Of a stretch of 48,593 bases of DNA, positions 1 through 6,471 are shown piece by piece (within the stretch, counting starts at the first letter, position 1; each line of letters opens with the position of its first letter). The translations under genes were made by a program, and so were the position numbers. Source of the stretch: Candidatus Aminicenantota bacterium (lineage in GTDB: Bacteria > Acidobacteriota > Aminicenantia > Aminicenantales > UBA4085). The notes beneath the pieces were generated by a model. That model ran no database searches. It was not told the DNA's origin and saw nothing but the letters and a program-made list of their open reading frames with translations. Where the stretch lies: NCBI GenBank assembly GCA_026393865.1, contig JAPKZI010000228.1:1-48593 (forward strand). The letters are read 5' to 3'.

Positions 1-30
1 TGGCCCTAAGGACCCCATAGCGGAGGGGGG

Positions 31-97
31 CCCCATCGGCAAGGCCGATGGGGGGAACCGACGGGACTGGTTCCCCAGGGGGCCGTGGGCCACCCTG
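31..97. repeat. Cluster of three adjacent hairpins downstream of jag
   Basis: Three near-perfect inverted repeats stand side by side. CCCCATCGGC (31-40) pairs with GCCGATGGGG (44-53) across a 3-nt loop. GGGGAACC (52-59) pairs with GGTTCCCC (69-76). CAGGGGGCC (76-84) pairs with GGCC-A-CCCTG (88-97) with one bulged A. They lie just past the 3' end of jag. No T-tract follows, so a simple intrinsic terminator is not evident. The third hairpin is the edge of a dispersed repeat that recurs at 32.8 kb. No gene is seen in bases 1-190. Confidence 0.6.
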
Positions 98-177
98 TCG
101 CCGAGTCGACCAAGAATTTCACCGCCGGAAAAGCCGAAATAAGCAGGCGTTAAGATTTCCGCCAGGGAGCGAGCTTC
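76..177 (-). repeat. Dispersed repeat R1, copy 1
   Basis: Read on the minus strand this roughly 100-nt stretch closely matches 32817-32917 on the plus strand. Shared blocks include GAAGCTyGCTCCCT, CGGAAATCTTAACGCCTGC, GTCGAC and CGGCGACAGGGTGGCCC followed by CGGCCCCCTG. The middle third is more diverged. The CAGGG...CCCTG hairpin is kept in both copies. This copy lies in the intergenic space after jag. Function is unknown; it could be a small non-autonomous element or a structured RNA segment. Confidence 0.7.
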
Positions 178-190
178 CGCCCCAAGCCCC

Positions 191-832
191 CTATTTGCCC
201 TGTTTGCCGATGGGAAAGATCTTGACCCGCTTTAAAAAGCCGTCACCAAGGCTTTCGCTGGTTATGCCGGGGACTTGGTTGACGGCGATATGAACGATCC
301 GTCGCTCGTAGGGATTCATGAGGTCCAAGATCTCGTTCCGGCCGGTGTCACAGACCTCCCGGGCGACATCCTGGGCGTATTCGCGAAGTCTTTTCTCTTT
401 TCTTTTGCGGAAAAACTCGCAGTCGACCTGAACTTTCTGATTGGAAACCTTGTTCAGGATATGCTGCAAGGCCAGGAGAAGTTCCCCGTCTTTCCAGAGG
501 AGGATTTGTTTGTCCTCCCCGTCGAAAACGACGAAGACGAAGTCGTTCTTCTTTTTGACCTGGTAGCTGAGGTCGAGAGGAAAGACCCGCAGCAGCTTCT
601 GGAGGAAATCGGCCACGGCGTTCTCTTCGGCTTCGATTTTGGGCCAGACGCGGATGACGATTTCTTTGCTGAGCCCGAACAGCTTCGTCTTTTCGGTGAC
701 AATCTCGTAATTGAACTCCGAGCGGAGAATCTTCAGCTTGTGCTCGGCGTGGCCGATGGCCTCCTCGAGATTTTTGCCTTTGAACTCCTTGAGTTCTTCG
801 GCTCCGGGCTCATTTTTTTCTTGGTTTTCCAT
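191..832 (-). CDS. jag: KhpB/Jag family RNA-binding protein (Jag-N, KH, R3H)
   Basis: A 213-residue protein with the three-part Jag (KhpB) layout: a Jag N-terminal domain at about residues 10-60 (KNLEEAIGHAEHKL), a central KH domain, and a C-terminal R3H domain holding the RxxxH signature as RRIVH. Jag proteins are single-stranded nucleic acid binding proteins linked to cell-envelope control and are usually encoded just after yidC, as here. The ATG at 832 is chosen: it has an AAAAAGG ribosome-binding site about 10 nt upstream and overlaps the 3' end of yidC by 23 nt, suggesting translational coupling. A TTG at 841 would add three residues. Confidence 0.9.
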   Translation of the reverse strand: MENQEKNEPGAEELKEFKGKNLEEAIGHAEHKLKILRSEFNYEIVTEKTKLFGLSKEIVIRVWPKIEAEENAVADFLQKLLRVFPLDLSYQVKKKNDFVFVVFDGEDKQILLWKDGELLLALQHILNKVSNQKVQVDCEFFRKRKEKRLREYAQDVAREVCDTGRNEILDLMNPYERRIVHIAVNQVPGITSESLGDGFLKRVKIFPIGKQGK

Positions 833-2501
833 TGGATTCAACCTTTTTCTTGTGAATCATGCTGTTCATGATGTATTGCTGTCCGATCTGAAGGACATTG
901 GATGTCAACCAGTAGAGCACCAACCCGCTCTGAAAATTCATGAAAAAGAAGGTCATGACGACGGGCATGATGAGCATCATCTTGGCTTGGGAGGGATCAG
1001 CCGTCGTGGGGGTCATTTTTTGGGTGATGAACTGTGTCGCGCCCATAAGGAGAGGAGTGATATACAGGGGATCCTTGATCGAAAGGTCCTTGATCCAGAA
1101 GATCCAGGGGCTCTGCCTCAGCTCGATGGCGGCCCGCAACAGACTGAAGAGCCCGAAAAAGACGGGGATCTGGAGGAGCATGGGAAGGCAGCCGCCGGCC
1201 GGATTGACGCCGTTCTCCTTGTAAAGCTTCATCATCTCTTCGTTCATTAGGCGGCGTTGGGCGATATCGGTTTTGGACTTTTTATATTTTGCCCGGAGGG
1301 CTTTGATTTTCGGCTGGAGATCGGCCATTTTGGCCATGGATTTCGTGCTGTGGTAGGTCAGCGGGAAAAAGAGGACCTTGATGATAAAGGTCAAGATGAT
1401 GATTGCGAATCCCCAGTTGGGAACGAATTTATGGATGAATTTCAAGGTCACGAAAAGGATCTCGGCGATGAAGCCGAAGAAACCGAAGCGGACGATCTTT
1501 TTAGCCTCGTGTCCGAACGCCGTCAAGGCGTCGAAGTCCTTCGGCCCGACGAACGCTTTGCCGGGATTGGCCGCCGCCAAAAAGAAATAGGAGACCTTGT
1601 TCTCGACATCCACCTTTAGAAAGGCGGCCGTTCCGGCCCCCGCCGCCGCGGGAAGGAACAGCGCCGCAAAATAGTTGTCGTCGTAGGCGGCCCAATTAAC
1701 GAAATTAAAAGCGCTTTGTTCGGGCTTGTATTTTTTTTCGTCGACCCGGTAGAGATTGGTGGAGGCGAAGACGGTGGCGCCGCCGCCCGATCCGAAGCTC
1801 TGTTTGAGCTCGTTCTCGGAGGGATTGCCGATCCCCGGCCCCCAGAGGATCCGGGGTTCAACGGGTTGGCCGTTCCTCCGGATCGAGACGGCGATGTCGA
1901 AATCATATTTTCCGCCGTAAAAAGTGAATATTTTTTCGATCTCAAGCTCTTTTCCATCCGCGTAATTGAAACGGATCTCGGCTTTTTCTCCGTCTCTTAT
2001 CTCCCGGCTCGAGCCGGTCACCTTATAAAGAGCGCTGTTGTATACGTTCGAAACAATCCCCGGCAAGCCGGCCTTGACCGCGTCGGGAGCATCATCATAC
2101 AGGGAAAACGGAAAGACCCCGGCTTCCTTCGCGGATATCGGAACGAGATCCAGATCTTCTTTTTTATCGTTTTTGTGCTGGCGCAGCTTCCAGTTTGTAA
2201 GAACCCCGCCCTTGTTGCTCCAGACAGCCTGATAGAGCGAGGTGCCGAGCGTTATCTTGTCTTCAGTGGTTGCCTCTATCTGTTTTATATTCAATGGCTT
2301 ATCAGATTTTTTTGCGGGCGGCTGGGGGGCCGCGATGTCGGCCTTTTTTTGTTCCGGGATCGGCTGGTCCTGGCCGGTTTGGACCGGAACCGTCTGCTCG
2401 GCGAGGGTCTGGAGTTCCGGCGATTTTTTAACGATGACGAGTTGCCAGACGAGCAACAGGAGGAAGGAGAGGATGATCGCGAGCACCAGTCTTTTTTCCA
2501 T
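810..2501 (-). CDS. yidC: Membrane protein insertase YidC
   Basis: A 563-residue Oxa1/YidC/Alb3 insertase that places proteins into the inner membrane, alone or with SecYEG. The N-terminal anchor (MEKRLVLAIILSFLLLLVWQ) is followed by a charged/Pro linker, the large periplasmic beta-sandwich domain typical of Gram-negative YidC, and the conserved 60KD_IMP core with its transmembrane helices in the last 200 residues. The tail is basic (KKKVESNGKPRKK), as in forms that contact the ribosome. The ATG at 2501 is chosen because AAGAGG lies just upstream and the anchor starts there; the open frame upstream has no signal-like sequence. It sits 11 nt after yidD. Confidence 0.95.
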   Translation of the reverse strand: MEKRLVLAIILSFLLLLVWQLVIVKKSPELQTLAEQTVPVQTGQDQPIPEQKKADIAAPQPPAKKSDKPLNIKQIEATTEDKITLGTSLYQAVWSNKGGVLTNWKLRQHKNDKKEDLDLVPISAKEAGVFPFSLYDDAPDAVKAGLPGIVSNVYNSALYKVTGSSREIRDGEKAEIRFNYADGKELEIEKIFTFYGGKYDFDIAVSIRRNGQPVEPRILWGPGIGNPSENELKQSFGSGGGATVFASTNLYRVDEKKYKPEQSAFNFVNWAAYDDNYFAALFLPAAAGAGTAAFLKVDVENKVSYFFLAAANPGKAFVGPKDFDALTAFGHEAKKIVRFGFFGFIAEILFVTLKFIHKFVPNWGFAIIILTFIIKVLFFPLTYHSTKSMAKMADLQPKIKALRAKYKKSKTDIAQRRLMNEEMMKLYKENGVNPAGGCLPMLLQIPVFFGLFSLLRAAIELRQSPWIFWIKDLSIKDPLYITPLLMGATQFITQKMTPTTADPSQAKMMLIMPVVMTFFFMNFQSGLVLYWLTSNVLQIGQQYIMNSMIHKKKVESNGKPRKK

Positions 2502-2512
2502 GCTAAGACCTC

Positions 2513-2722
2513 TTAAGGGACAGGATCGAGCCCTCCCTCGTGGAAAGGATGGCACCTCAGCAGCCTTTTCAGCCCGAAGACGAGGCCTCTGGCCGGCCCG
2601 TATTTATCGACGGCCTGGGCCATGTAATCCGAGCAGGTCGGATAAAAGCGGCAATGCCTCCCCAGAACAGGAGAGAGAATTCTCTTGTACGTTCGGAGCA
2701 CGAATAATAAAACGGTTTTCAT
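2513..2722 (-). CDS. yidD: Membrane protein insertion efficiency factor YidD
   Basis: A 69-residue YidD family protein with the family hallmarks: a short amphipathic N-terminus (MKTVLLFVLRTYKRILSPVL), the Cys-containing motif CRFYPTCSDYMAQAV and a basic block ending in RCHPFHEGGLDPVP. YidD associates with the inner face of the membrane and helps YidC insert proteins. It lies between rnpA (4 nt gap) and yidC (11 nt gap), the usual bacterial order. Length is normal for the family. Confidence 0.93.
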   Translation of the reverse strand: MKTVLLFVLRTYKRILSPVLGRHCRFYPTCSDYMAQAVDKYGPARGLVFGLKRLLRCHPFHEGGLDPVP

Positions 2723-2726
2723 GCGC

Positions 2727-3074
2727 TCAACGGCGTTCCCTGATCGCTTGAAGGGCCGACTGATACCGTTCTAACAGGTCCTGCCGGGTCGCGTCCTGAA
2801 TGTCTTTCTTGGCGATCAGTAAAATATCCAACGGATATGTCAACAAATCCTTGTTCCTTCGATACAATGCCCTTATCCTGCGCCTGATCCTGTTGCGTTG
2901 GACAGCGTTTCCGACCTTCTTACTGGTAACGGCGGCCATCCGGGAATGGCCCAGACCGTTGGGAAGATAGATCAGATTGAAGAAACGCCCTCGCGCGCAA
3001 CTGCCTTTTTTGTAAAGATCAGTAAAATCTTTTTTCTTGCGGATCCTCTCGCGAGGACCATAGCTCTCTATCAT
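2727..3074 (-). CDS. rnpA: Ribonuclease P protein component
   Basis: A 115-residue RnpA, the protein subunit that helps the RNase P RNA bind precursor tRNA during 5' maturation. The RNR signature is visible in RNRIRRRIRALYRR, after the substrate-side segment KKVGNAVQ. The start at 3074 is an ATG whose last two bases form part of the rpmH stop codon (ATGA overlap), so translation is probably coupled to rpmH. A TTG one codon upstream is possible but less likely. The gene for the RNase P RNA itself is not seen in this window. Confidence 0.93.
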   Translation of the reverse strand: MIESYGPRERIRKKKDFTDLYKKGSCARGRFFNLIYLPNGLGHSRMAAVTSKKVGNAVQRNRIRRRIRALYRRNKDLLTYPLDILLIAKKDIQDATRQDLLERYQSALQAIRERR

Positions 3075-3208
3075 CAAACAGCGAGGCGCTTCCGGCCTTT
3101 CTGTCTTCGTCTCTTGATGACTTTCTGCCCGCCTTTGGTGCTCATGCGGACCAGGAATCCATGGTCTTTTTTTCTTTTTCTGTTGTTCGGTCGGAATGTT
3201 GGCTTCAT
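3071..3208 (-). CDS. rpmH: Large ribosomal subunit protein bL34
   Basis: A 45-residue, highly basic protein beginning [20 protein letters not shown] and ending [10 protein letters not shown], which matches the L34 pattern (mKRTyQPsnrkRkrtHGFl...GR..L.v). It is a structural protein of the 50S subunit. It is the first gene of the rpmH-rnpA-yidD-yidC-jag cluster. AAAGGA precedes the ATG and a strong sigma-70 type promoter lies 25 nt further upstream. The stop overlaps the rnpA start as ATGA. Confidence 0.93.
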
Positions 3209-3232
3209 CGTCTTCGGTCCTTTAAGGACGCT

Positions 3233-3261
3233 ATGTTAATAGACCTCTCGATTTCTGTCAA
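3233..3261 (-). promoter_or_regulatory. Sigma-70 type promoter of rpmH operon
   Basis: On the minus strand TTGACA (3256-3261) is separated by exactly 17 nt from TAACAT (3233-3238). The predicted start gives a leader of about 18 nt before the rpmH ATG, enough to hold its AAAGGA ribosome-binding site. Confidence 0.75.
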
Positions 3262-3299
3262 GCCGGATTTCAACTTCCCGGGCGCCGCCCGCGTGGCCT

Positions 3300-3470
3300 G
3301 AAGCAAAATTGAACAATCTCGAATATCTCCATATCTTATTCTTAATAATATATTTATAAAGAATAAAGCTGGCTTGTGTCCATAAATTGAACTTTTTTTA
3401 ACAGCTACGGTTCTCGTCTAAAATGCTATTCATGTTATTGATAATATTATATTTAATAAATATATTCAGT
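3300..3470. other. AT-rich divergent intergenic region
   Basis: The stretch between the rpmH promoter and the small HTH gene is far richer in A and T than the rest of the window. It contains an imperfect inverted repeat, CTTATTCTT (3335-3343) against AAGAATAAAG (3359-3368), and long A/T runs. It could hold upstream activator or bending-protein sites for the sigma-54 type promoter at 3472. Proximity to rpmH also raises a replication origin, but I see no clear DnaA boxes (TTATCCACA). Confidence 0.4.
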
Positions 3471-3471
3471 T

Positions 3472-3487
3472 TGGCACCTTTATTGCA
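3472..3487 (+). promoter_or_regulatory. Sigma-54 (-24/-12) promoter
   Basis: TGGCAC (3472-3477), five bases, then TTGCA (3483-3487) is an exact match to the RpoN consensus TGGCAC-N5-TTGCA, preceded by the usual T. The predicted transcription start falls about 12 nt after the -12 element, at or within a few bases of the ATG at 3500. Sigma-54 promoters need an AAA+ activator bound upstream; the AT-rich region before it could hold its site. Confidence 0.75.
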
Positions 3488-3499
3488 GTTCCTCGAGAC

Positions 3500-3730
3500 A
3501 TGGAAACGATAGTCGAAGATGTCATGGCCGACTACTTCAAGGGCATCCTTCAAAGAACCTTGCGGCGGGACACCGCGGAATCGAGGTCTCTTCCCAGCCT
3601 GGAAGACCTGTTCGAAGACTACACCCGCTATGTGCTGCGGATCACGTCCAACAACATCGCCCTCACCTCCCGGATCCTGAGGATCTCGCGTTCGGCCCTC
3701 TACCGCCGCCTCAGCCGCGGCGGCCATTAA
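3500..3730 (+). CDS. Small stand-alone Fis/NtrC-type HTH protein
   Basis: A 76-residue protein. Residues 33-72 (from SLEDLFEDYTRYVL through SRSALYRRLSR) form a Fis-type helix-turn-helix like the C-terminal DNA-binding domain of NtrC-class sigma-54 activators. The AAA+ and receiver domains of those activators are absent, so it can bind DNA but should not remodel sigma-54 polymerase. It is preceded by an exact sigma-54 promoter, which suggests feedback or competition with a full-length activator (inference). No Shine-Dalgarno is seen, in keeping with a nearly leaderless message. It could also be a nucleoid protein related to Fis. Confidence 0.75.
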   Translation: METIVEDVMADYFKGILQRTLRRDTAESRSLPSLEDLFEDYTRYVLRITSNNIALTSRILRISRSALYRRLSRGGH

Positions 3731-3767
3731 AATTTCAGGCCCTGTTCTTTTTTATGGGGGCTCGAAG

Positions 3768-3923
3768 TCAAGGGACGAGCCTTCGGCTCGCCACTCGCCC
3801 GTGGCTTGTACCCACGGGCGAGTACGGCGGAAGTGGACCCCCGGGCAATGCCCGGGGCACTCACCCGCGATGTAAATGCGCGGCTGAGTACGGCGGAAGC
3901 GGATCCCCAGACAAAGCCTGGGG
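3768..3923 (+). repeat. Palindromic repeat R2, copy A (two tandem modules)
   Basis: Module 1 (3768-3857) holds three perfect hairpins: CGAGCC-TTC-GGCTCG (3776-3790), CTCGCCCGTGG/CCACGGGCGAG (3794-3804 with 3812-3822) and CCCCGGGC-AAT-GCCCGGGG (3839-3857). The last two are separated by TACGGCGGAAG. Module 2 (3860-3923) repeats the pattern in diverged form: CTCA-C-CCGCG/CGCGG-C-TGAG, then TACGGCGGAAG, then CCCCAG/CTGGGG. Stem sequences differ while pairing is kept. A second copy of module 1 lies inverted at 33901-33990. The remaining parts of the 3731-4064 gap show nothing else I can name. Confidence 0.85.
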
Positions 3924-4064
3924 CCCCTGCCGCCGCCCCGGCCGCCGAGGAAGGGGAGAGAGCCGAATTTCAATCCTCGCCTTCCTATCCAGGCGACGGA
4001 CAGGCCGCAATGACCGCGGGTCTAAGATCTCCGCCGGTCGCTAGTTTATTTCCGGTGCTTCTTG

Positions 4065-4093
4065 TTGACTCTTCACGGGGAATCGATTATAAT
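4065..4093 (+). promoter_or_regulatory. Sigma-70 promoter of carD, predicted leaderless
   Basis: TTGACT (4065-4070), a 17-nt spacer, then a perfect TATAAT (4088-4093). Only 8 nt separate the -10 box from the ATG at 4102, so transcription should begin at or one or two bases before the start codon. No ribosome-binding site is present, which agrees with a leaderless message. Confidence 0.8.
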
Positions 4094-4101
4094 GAAAGTT
4101 C

Positions 4102-4620
4102 ATGAACTCCCTGAAGATTGGTGATAGAGTCATTTATCCCAATCAAGGCCTTGGCGTCATTGAAGACATCCAGGATGAGGCCTATAACGGAGAGCGGTTT
4201 CGCATCCTCCATCTGAGGATCCTGACCAACAACACCCTCGTCCTCGTCCCTTCCGCCTCCATCGAAGAGATCGGCATCCGCAAACTCATTTCCGAACGCG
4301 CCGTCAAAGAGATCTTCGACTACATGAAGAACGGAGAAGTGGAAGTGAGCATGAACTGGAAAGGCCGCTACAAGGAGCATGTGAACCTGATGAGGTCGGG
4401 GACGATCCTGGACATGGTCGCGGTCCTGAAGAGCCTCTACTACCTCAGCCTGATCAAGCCCCTCTCGTTCCGCGAGAAGAAGATGATGGAAAAGGCCAAG
4501 GAACTGATCGTCACCGAGATCTCCGAGGCGGCCTCGCTTCCCTCCACCCAGATCGAGAGGAAGATCACCCACACGCTCTCGCACTGTTTCAAAGACGTTA
4601 AAGCCGGCTTGGACATCTGA
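4102..4620 (+). CDS. carD: CarD/CdnL family transcription regulator
   Basis: A 172-residue CarD_CdnL_TRCF family protein. The N-terminal Tudor-like RNA polymerase interacting domain is recognisable (KIGDRVIYPNQGLGVIEDI, then LVLVPSASIEEIGIRKLI). A helical C-terminal domain follows (MEKAKELIVTEISEA), which in the family contacts promoter DNA. CarD binds the polymerase beta subunit and stabilises the open complex, notably at rRNA promoters. Its own promoter is near-consensus and leaderless. It is followed 11 nt later by a CorC-like gene, so the two may form an operon with smpB. Confidence 0.9.
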   Translation: MNSLKIGDRVIYPNQGLGVIEDIQDEAYNGERFRILHLRILTNNTLVLVPSASIEEIGIRKLISERAVKEIFDYMKNGEVEVSMNWKGRYKEHVNLMRSGTILDMVAVLKSLYYLSLIKPLSFREKKMMEKAKELIVTEISEAASLPSTQIERKITHTLSHCFKDVKAGLDI

Positions 4621-4631
4621 ACTCCGCCGCC

Positions 4632-5882
4632 ATGGTCTTACCGTCGATCCTCCTCTTCGTGGTCTTTCTCATCGCCAGCGCCTTTTTTTCATCGTCCGAG
4701 ACCGCCTTCGTCGGCTCCAACACATACACCCTGGATTATCTGGAAAAGAAGGGTTCAAAACGGGCCGGGGCGGTGAAAAGGATTCTCGCGCGCCTTGACG
4801 ATTTTCTGGCAACCGTCCTCATCGGGAACACGCTCGTCAACGCCGCCGCCGCGTCCGTGGCGACCTCCTTCTTTGTCTCCTTCATCCCCGACCGGGAAAC
4901 GGCCGTCCTGCTGGCCACGATCGCCACGACGCTCCTGCTTCTGTTCTTTTCCGAGATCAATCCCAAGATCTACGCAGCCTACAATCCGCTGAAGATCTCA
5001 TTCATCTTCATCAAGCCCATCCGGGCGCTCATGATCCTCTTCTATCCTTTCGTCAAGGCCTTCACTTTCCTCTCCAGCCTGCTTTTTCCCTCGACCGAGA
5101 GGGGCCCCGCGGGGATGGCCCATTCCATCACCATGGACGAGACCAAGGTGCTGCTGACGTCGGGGATCAAGGGGATGTCGGCCTTTCATAAAAAGATGAT
5201 CGCCGAGATTCTGAACATCGCCTCGCGGCCGGTGAAGGAGATCATGACCCCGCGGCCGCAGATCAAGGCCATCGAAATCGGGGCGACCCGCCAGCAGATC
5301 CTCGACGCCGTCCTCGGCGAGGAATTCTCGCGGTTCCCCGTTTTTCGCGGCCGGCTGGACCACATCGAGGGGCTCATCCACACCAAGGACATCATCCCTT
5401 ATCTGACCGAAGCCAAGGACTTCGACTTGTCGAAGATCCTCCGCAAGCCCTTTTTCGTCCCGGAATCGGCTTCGGTCGAAAAGGTCCTGATCCAGATGAA
5501 GGAGAATGCCGTCCATCTCGCCTTCGTGGTCGACGAGTTCGGCAACATGGAAGGGATCGTCACGCTCGAGGACATCATCGAGGAGGTCGTCGGAGAGATC
5601 CGGGACGAATACGACGCCAAAGAGGAGGACTGGTTCACGCCGGCCGGCGAGAACGCCTTCCTCATCAAAGGCGCCGCCGGCATCAAGGAGATCAACGAGC
5701 GCCTGACCCTGGAGCTTCCAGAGAGCGGGGAATATACGACGCTGGCCGGATTCTTTCTTTACGAGTTCGGCCGGATCCCGGGCGAGAGGGACGCGTTGAC
5801 CTTCAAGGGTCGCCGCTTCGTCGTGGAAAAAATGAATAAGAGGCATATCAGCCTGATCCGGGTGGACCTCACCCATGGCTGA
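4632..5882 (+). CDS. CorC/HlyC family CBS-domain membrane protein
   Basis: A 416-residue protein with the three-domain layout of the CorB/CorC (HlyC) family. A CNNM (DUF21) transmembrane domain covers about residues 1-190, starting MVLPSILLFVVFLIASAFFS and containing SSSETAFVGS. A pair of CBS domains spans about 200-325 (VKEIMTPRPQIKAI and HLAFVVDEFGNMEGIVTLED). A C-terminal CorC/HlyC domain follows (ESGEYTTLAGFFLYEFGRIP). Family members export Mg2+ or Co2+; the old hemolysin label is historical. No clear ribosome-binding site is seen. The 3' end overlaps smpB by 8 nt. Confidence 0.9.
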   Translation: MVLPSILLFVVFLIASAFFSSSETAFVGSNTYTLDYLEKKGSKRAGAVKRILARLDDFLATVLIGNTLVNAAAASVATSFFVSFIPDRETAVLLATIATTLLLLFFSEINPKIYAAYNPLKISFIFIKPIRALMILFYPFVKAFTFLSSLLFPSTERGPAGMAHSITMDETKVLLTSGIKGMSAFHKKMIAEILNIASRPVKEIMTPRPQIKAIEIGATRQQILDAVLGEEFSRFPVFRGRLDHIEGLIHTKDIIPYLTEAKDFDLSKILRKPFFVPESASVEKVLIQMKENAVHLAFVVDEFGNMEGIVTLEDIIEEVVGEIRDEYDAKEEDWFTPAGENAFLIKGAAGIKEINERLTLELPESGEYTTLAGFFLYEFGRIPGERDALTFKGRRFVVEKMNKRHISLIRVDLTHG

Positions 5883-6348
5883 GAAGACCGGTCCCGGCCG
5901 GACAATCGCGGTCAACAAGACGGCCTTTTTCCATTATGCGATCGTCGAAACCCTCGAGGCGGGCATCGAACTCCAGGGGAGCGAAGTAAAATCCATCAAA
6001 GAAGGGGGGATCAGCCTGAAGGAGAGCTTCGCCGAGATCAAGAACGGCCAAGCCTTCCTCTTGAACTGCCACATCAGCCCCTATGAACCGGCCAACCGGT
6101 TCAACCACGACCCGATCCGGCCGAAAAGGCTCCTCCTCCACCGCCGGGAGATCAAACGCCTCACGGGAAAAATCAAGGAAAAAGGTTTGACCCTGATCCC
6201 GACCAAGGTCGTCGTCAACGAGAAGGGCCGGATCAAGCTCGAAGTCTCGCTGGCCAAGGGCAAGAAAGCCTACGAAAAGAAAGAAGCCATCAAGGAGCGC
6301 GACCGGAACAGGGAGCTTCGAGCGGTTTTAAAACACGCCCGGCGATAG
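5875..6348 (+). CDS. smpB: SsrA (tmRNA)-binding protein SmpB
   Basis: A 157-residue SmpB, the partner that carries tmRNA to stalled ribosomes for trans-translation. Conserved features are visible: NKTAFFHYAIVETLEAGIEL, GSEVKSIKEG, the HISPYEPAN segment with HDPIRPKRLLLHRREI, and the basic tail KGKKAYEKKEAIKERDRNRE that inserts in the decoding channel. The start overlaps the end of the CorC-like gene by 8 nt. The stop is TAG, showing that TAG terminates in this genome. The tmRNA gene is not seen in the window. Confidence 0.95.
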   Translation: MAEKTGPGRTIAVNKTAFFHYAIVETLEAGIELQGSEVKSIKEGGISLKESFAEIKNGQAFLLNCHISPYEPANRFNHDPIRPKRLLLHRREIKRLTGKIKEKGLTLIPTKVVVNEKGRIKLEVSLAKGKKAYEKKEAIKERDRNRELRAVLKHARR

Positions 6349-6450
6349 TTCGCCTCCCTCCTCGCCGCGCATCGCCTGCGGCGGCGGAATCATGACAAAA
6401 GGACGAGAGGCTGAAGAACTTCAGGGGGACCCGTCCGGCGTCCCCGGTCC

Positions 6451-6471
6451 GAAGCCCTAGGCTTCGCTTTT
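6451..6471 (+). terminator. Possible terminator after smpB
   Basis: GAAGCC (6451-6456), a CTA loop and GGCTTC (6460-6465) are followed by GCTTTTT. It overlaps the 3' end of the convergent SGNH gene. A second GC hairpin, GGGGAC/GTCCCC (6425-6430 with 6440-6445), lies just before it. The rest of the 6349-6456 gap holds no gene. Confidence 0.5.

Noticed and set aside
3300-3470. Replication origin next to rpmH
   Set aside because: The region is AT-rich and rpmH is often near oriC, but no clear DnaA boxes are present and dnaA/dnaN are not in the window; regulation of the HTH gene explains it as well.
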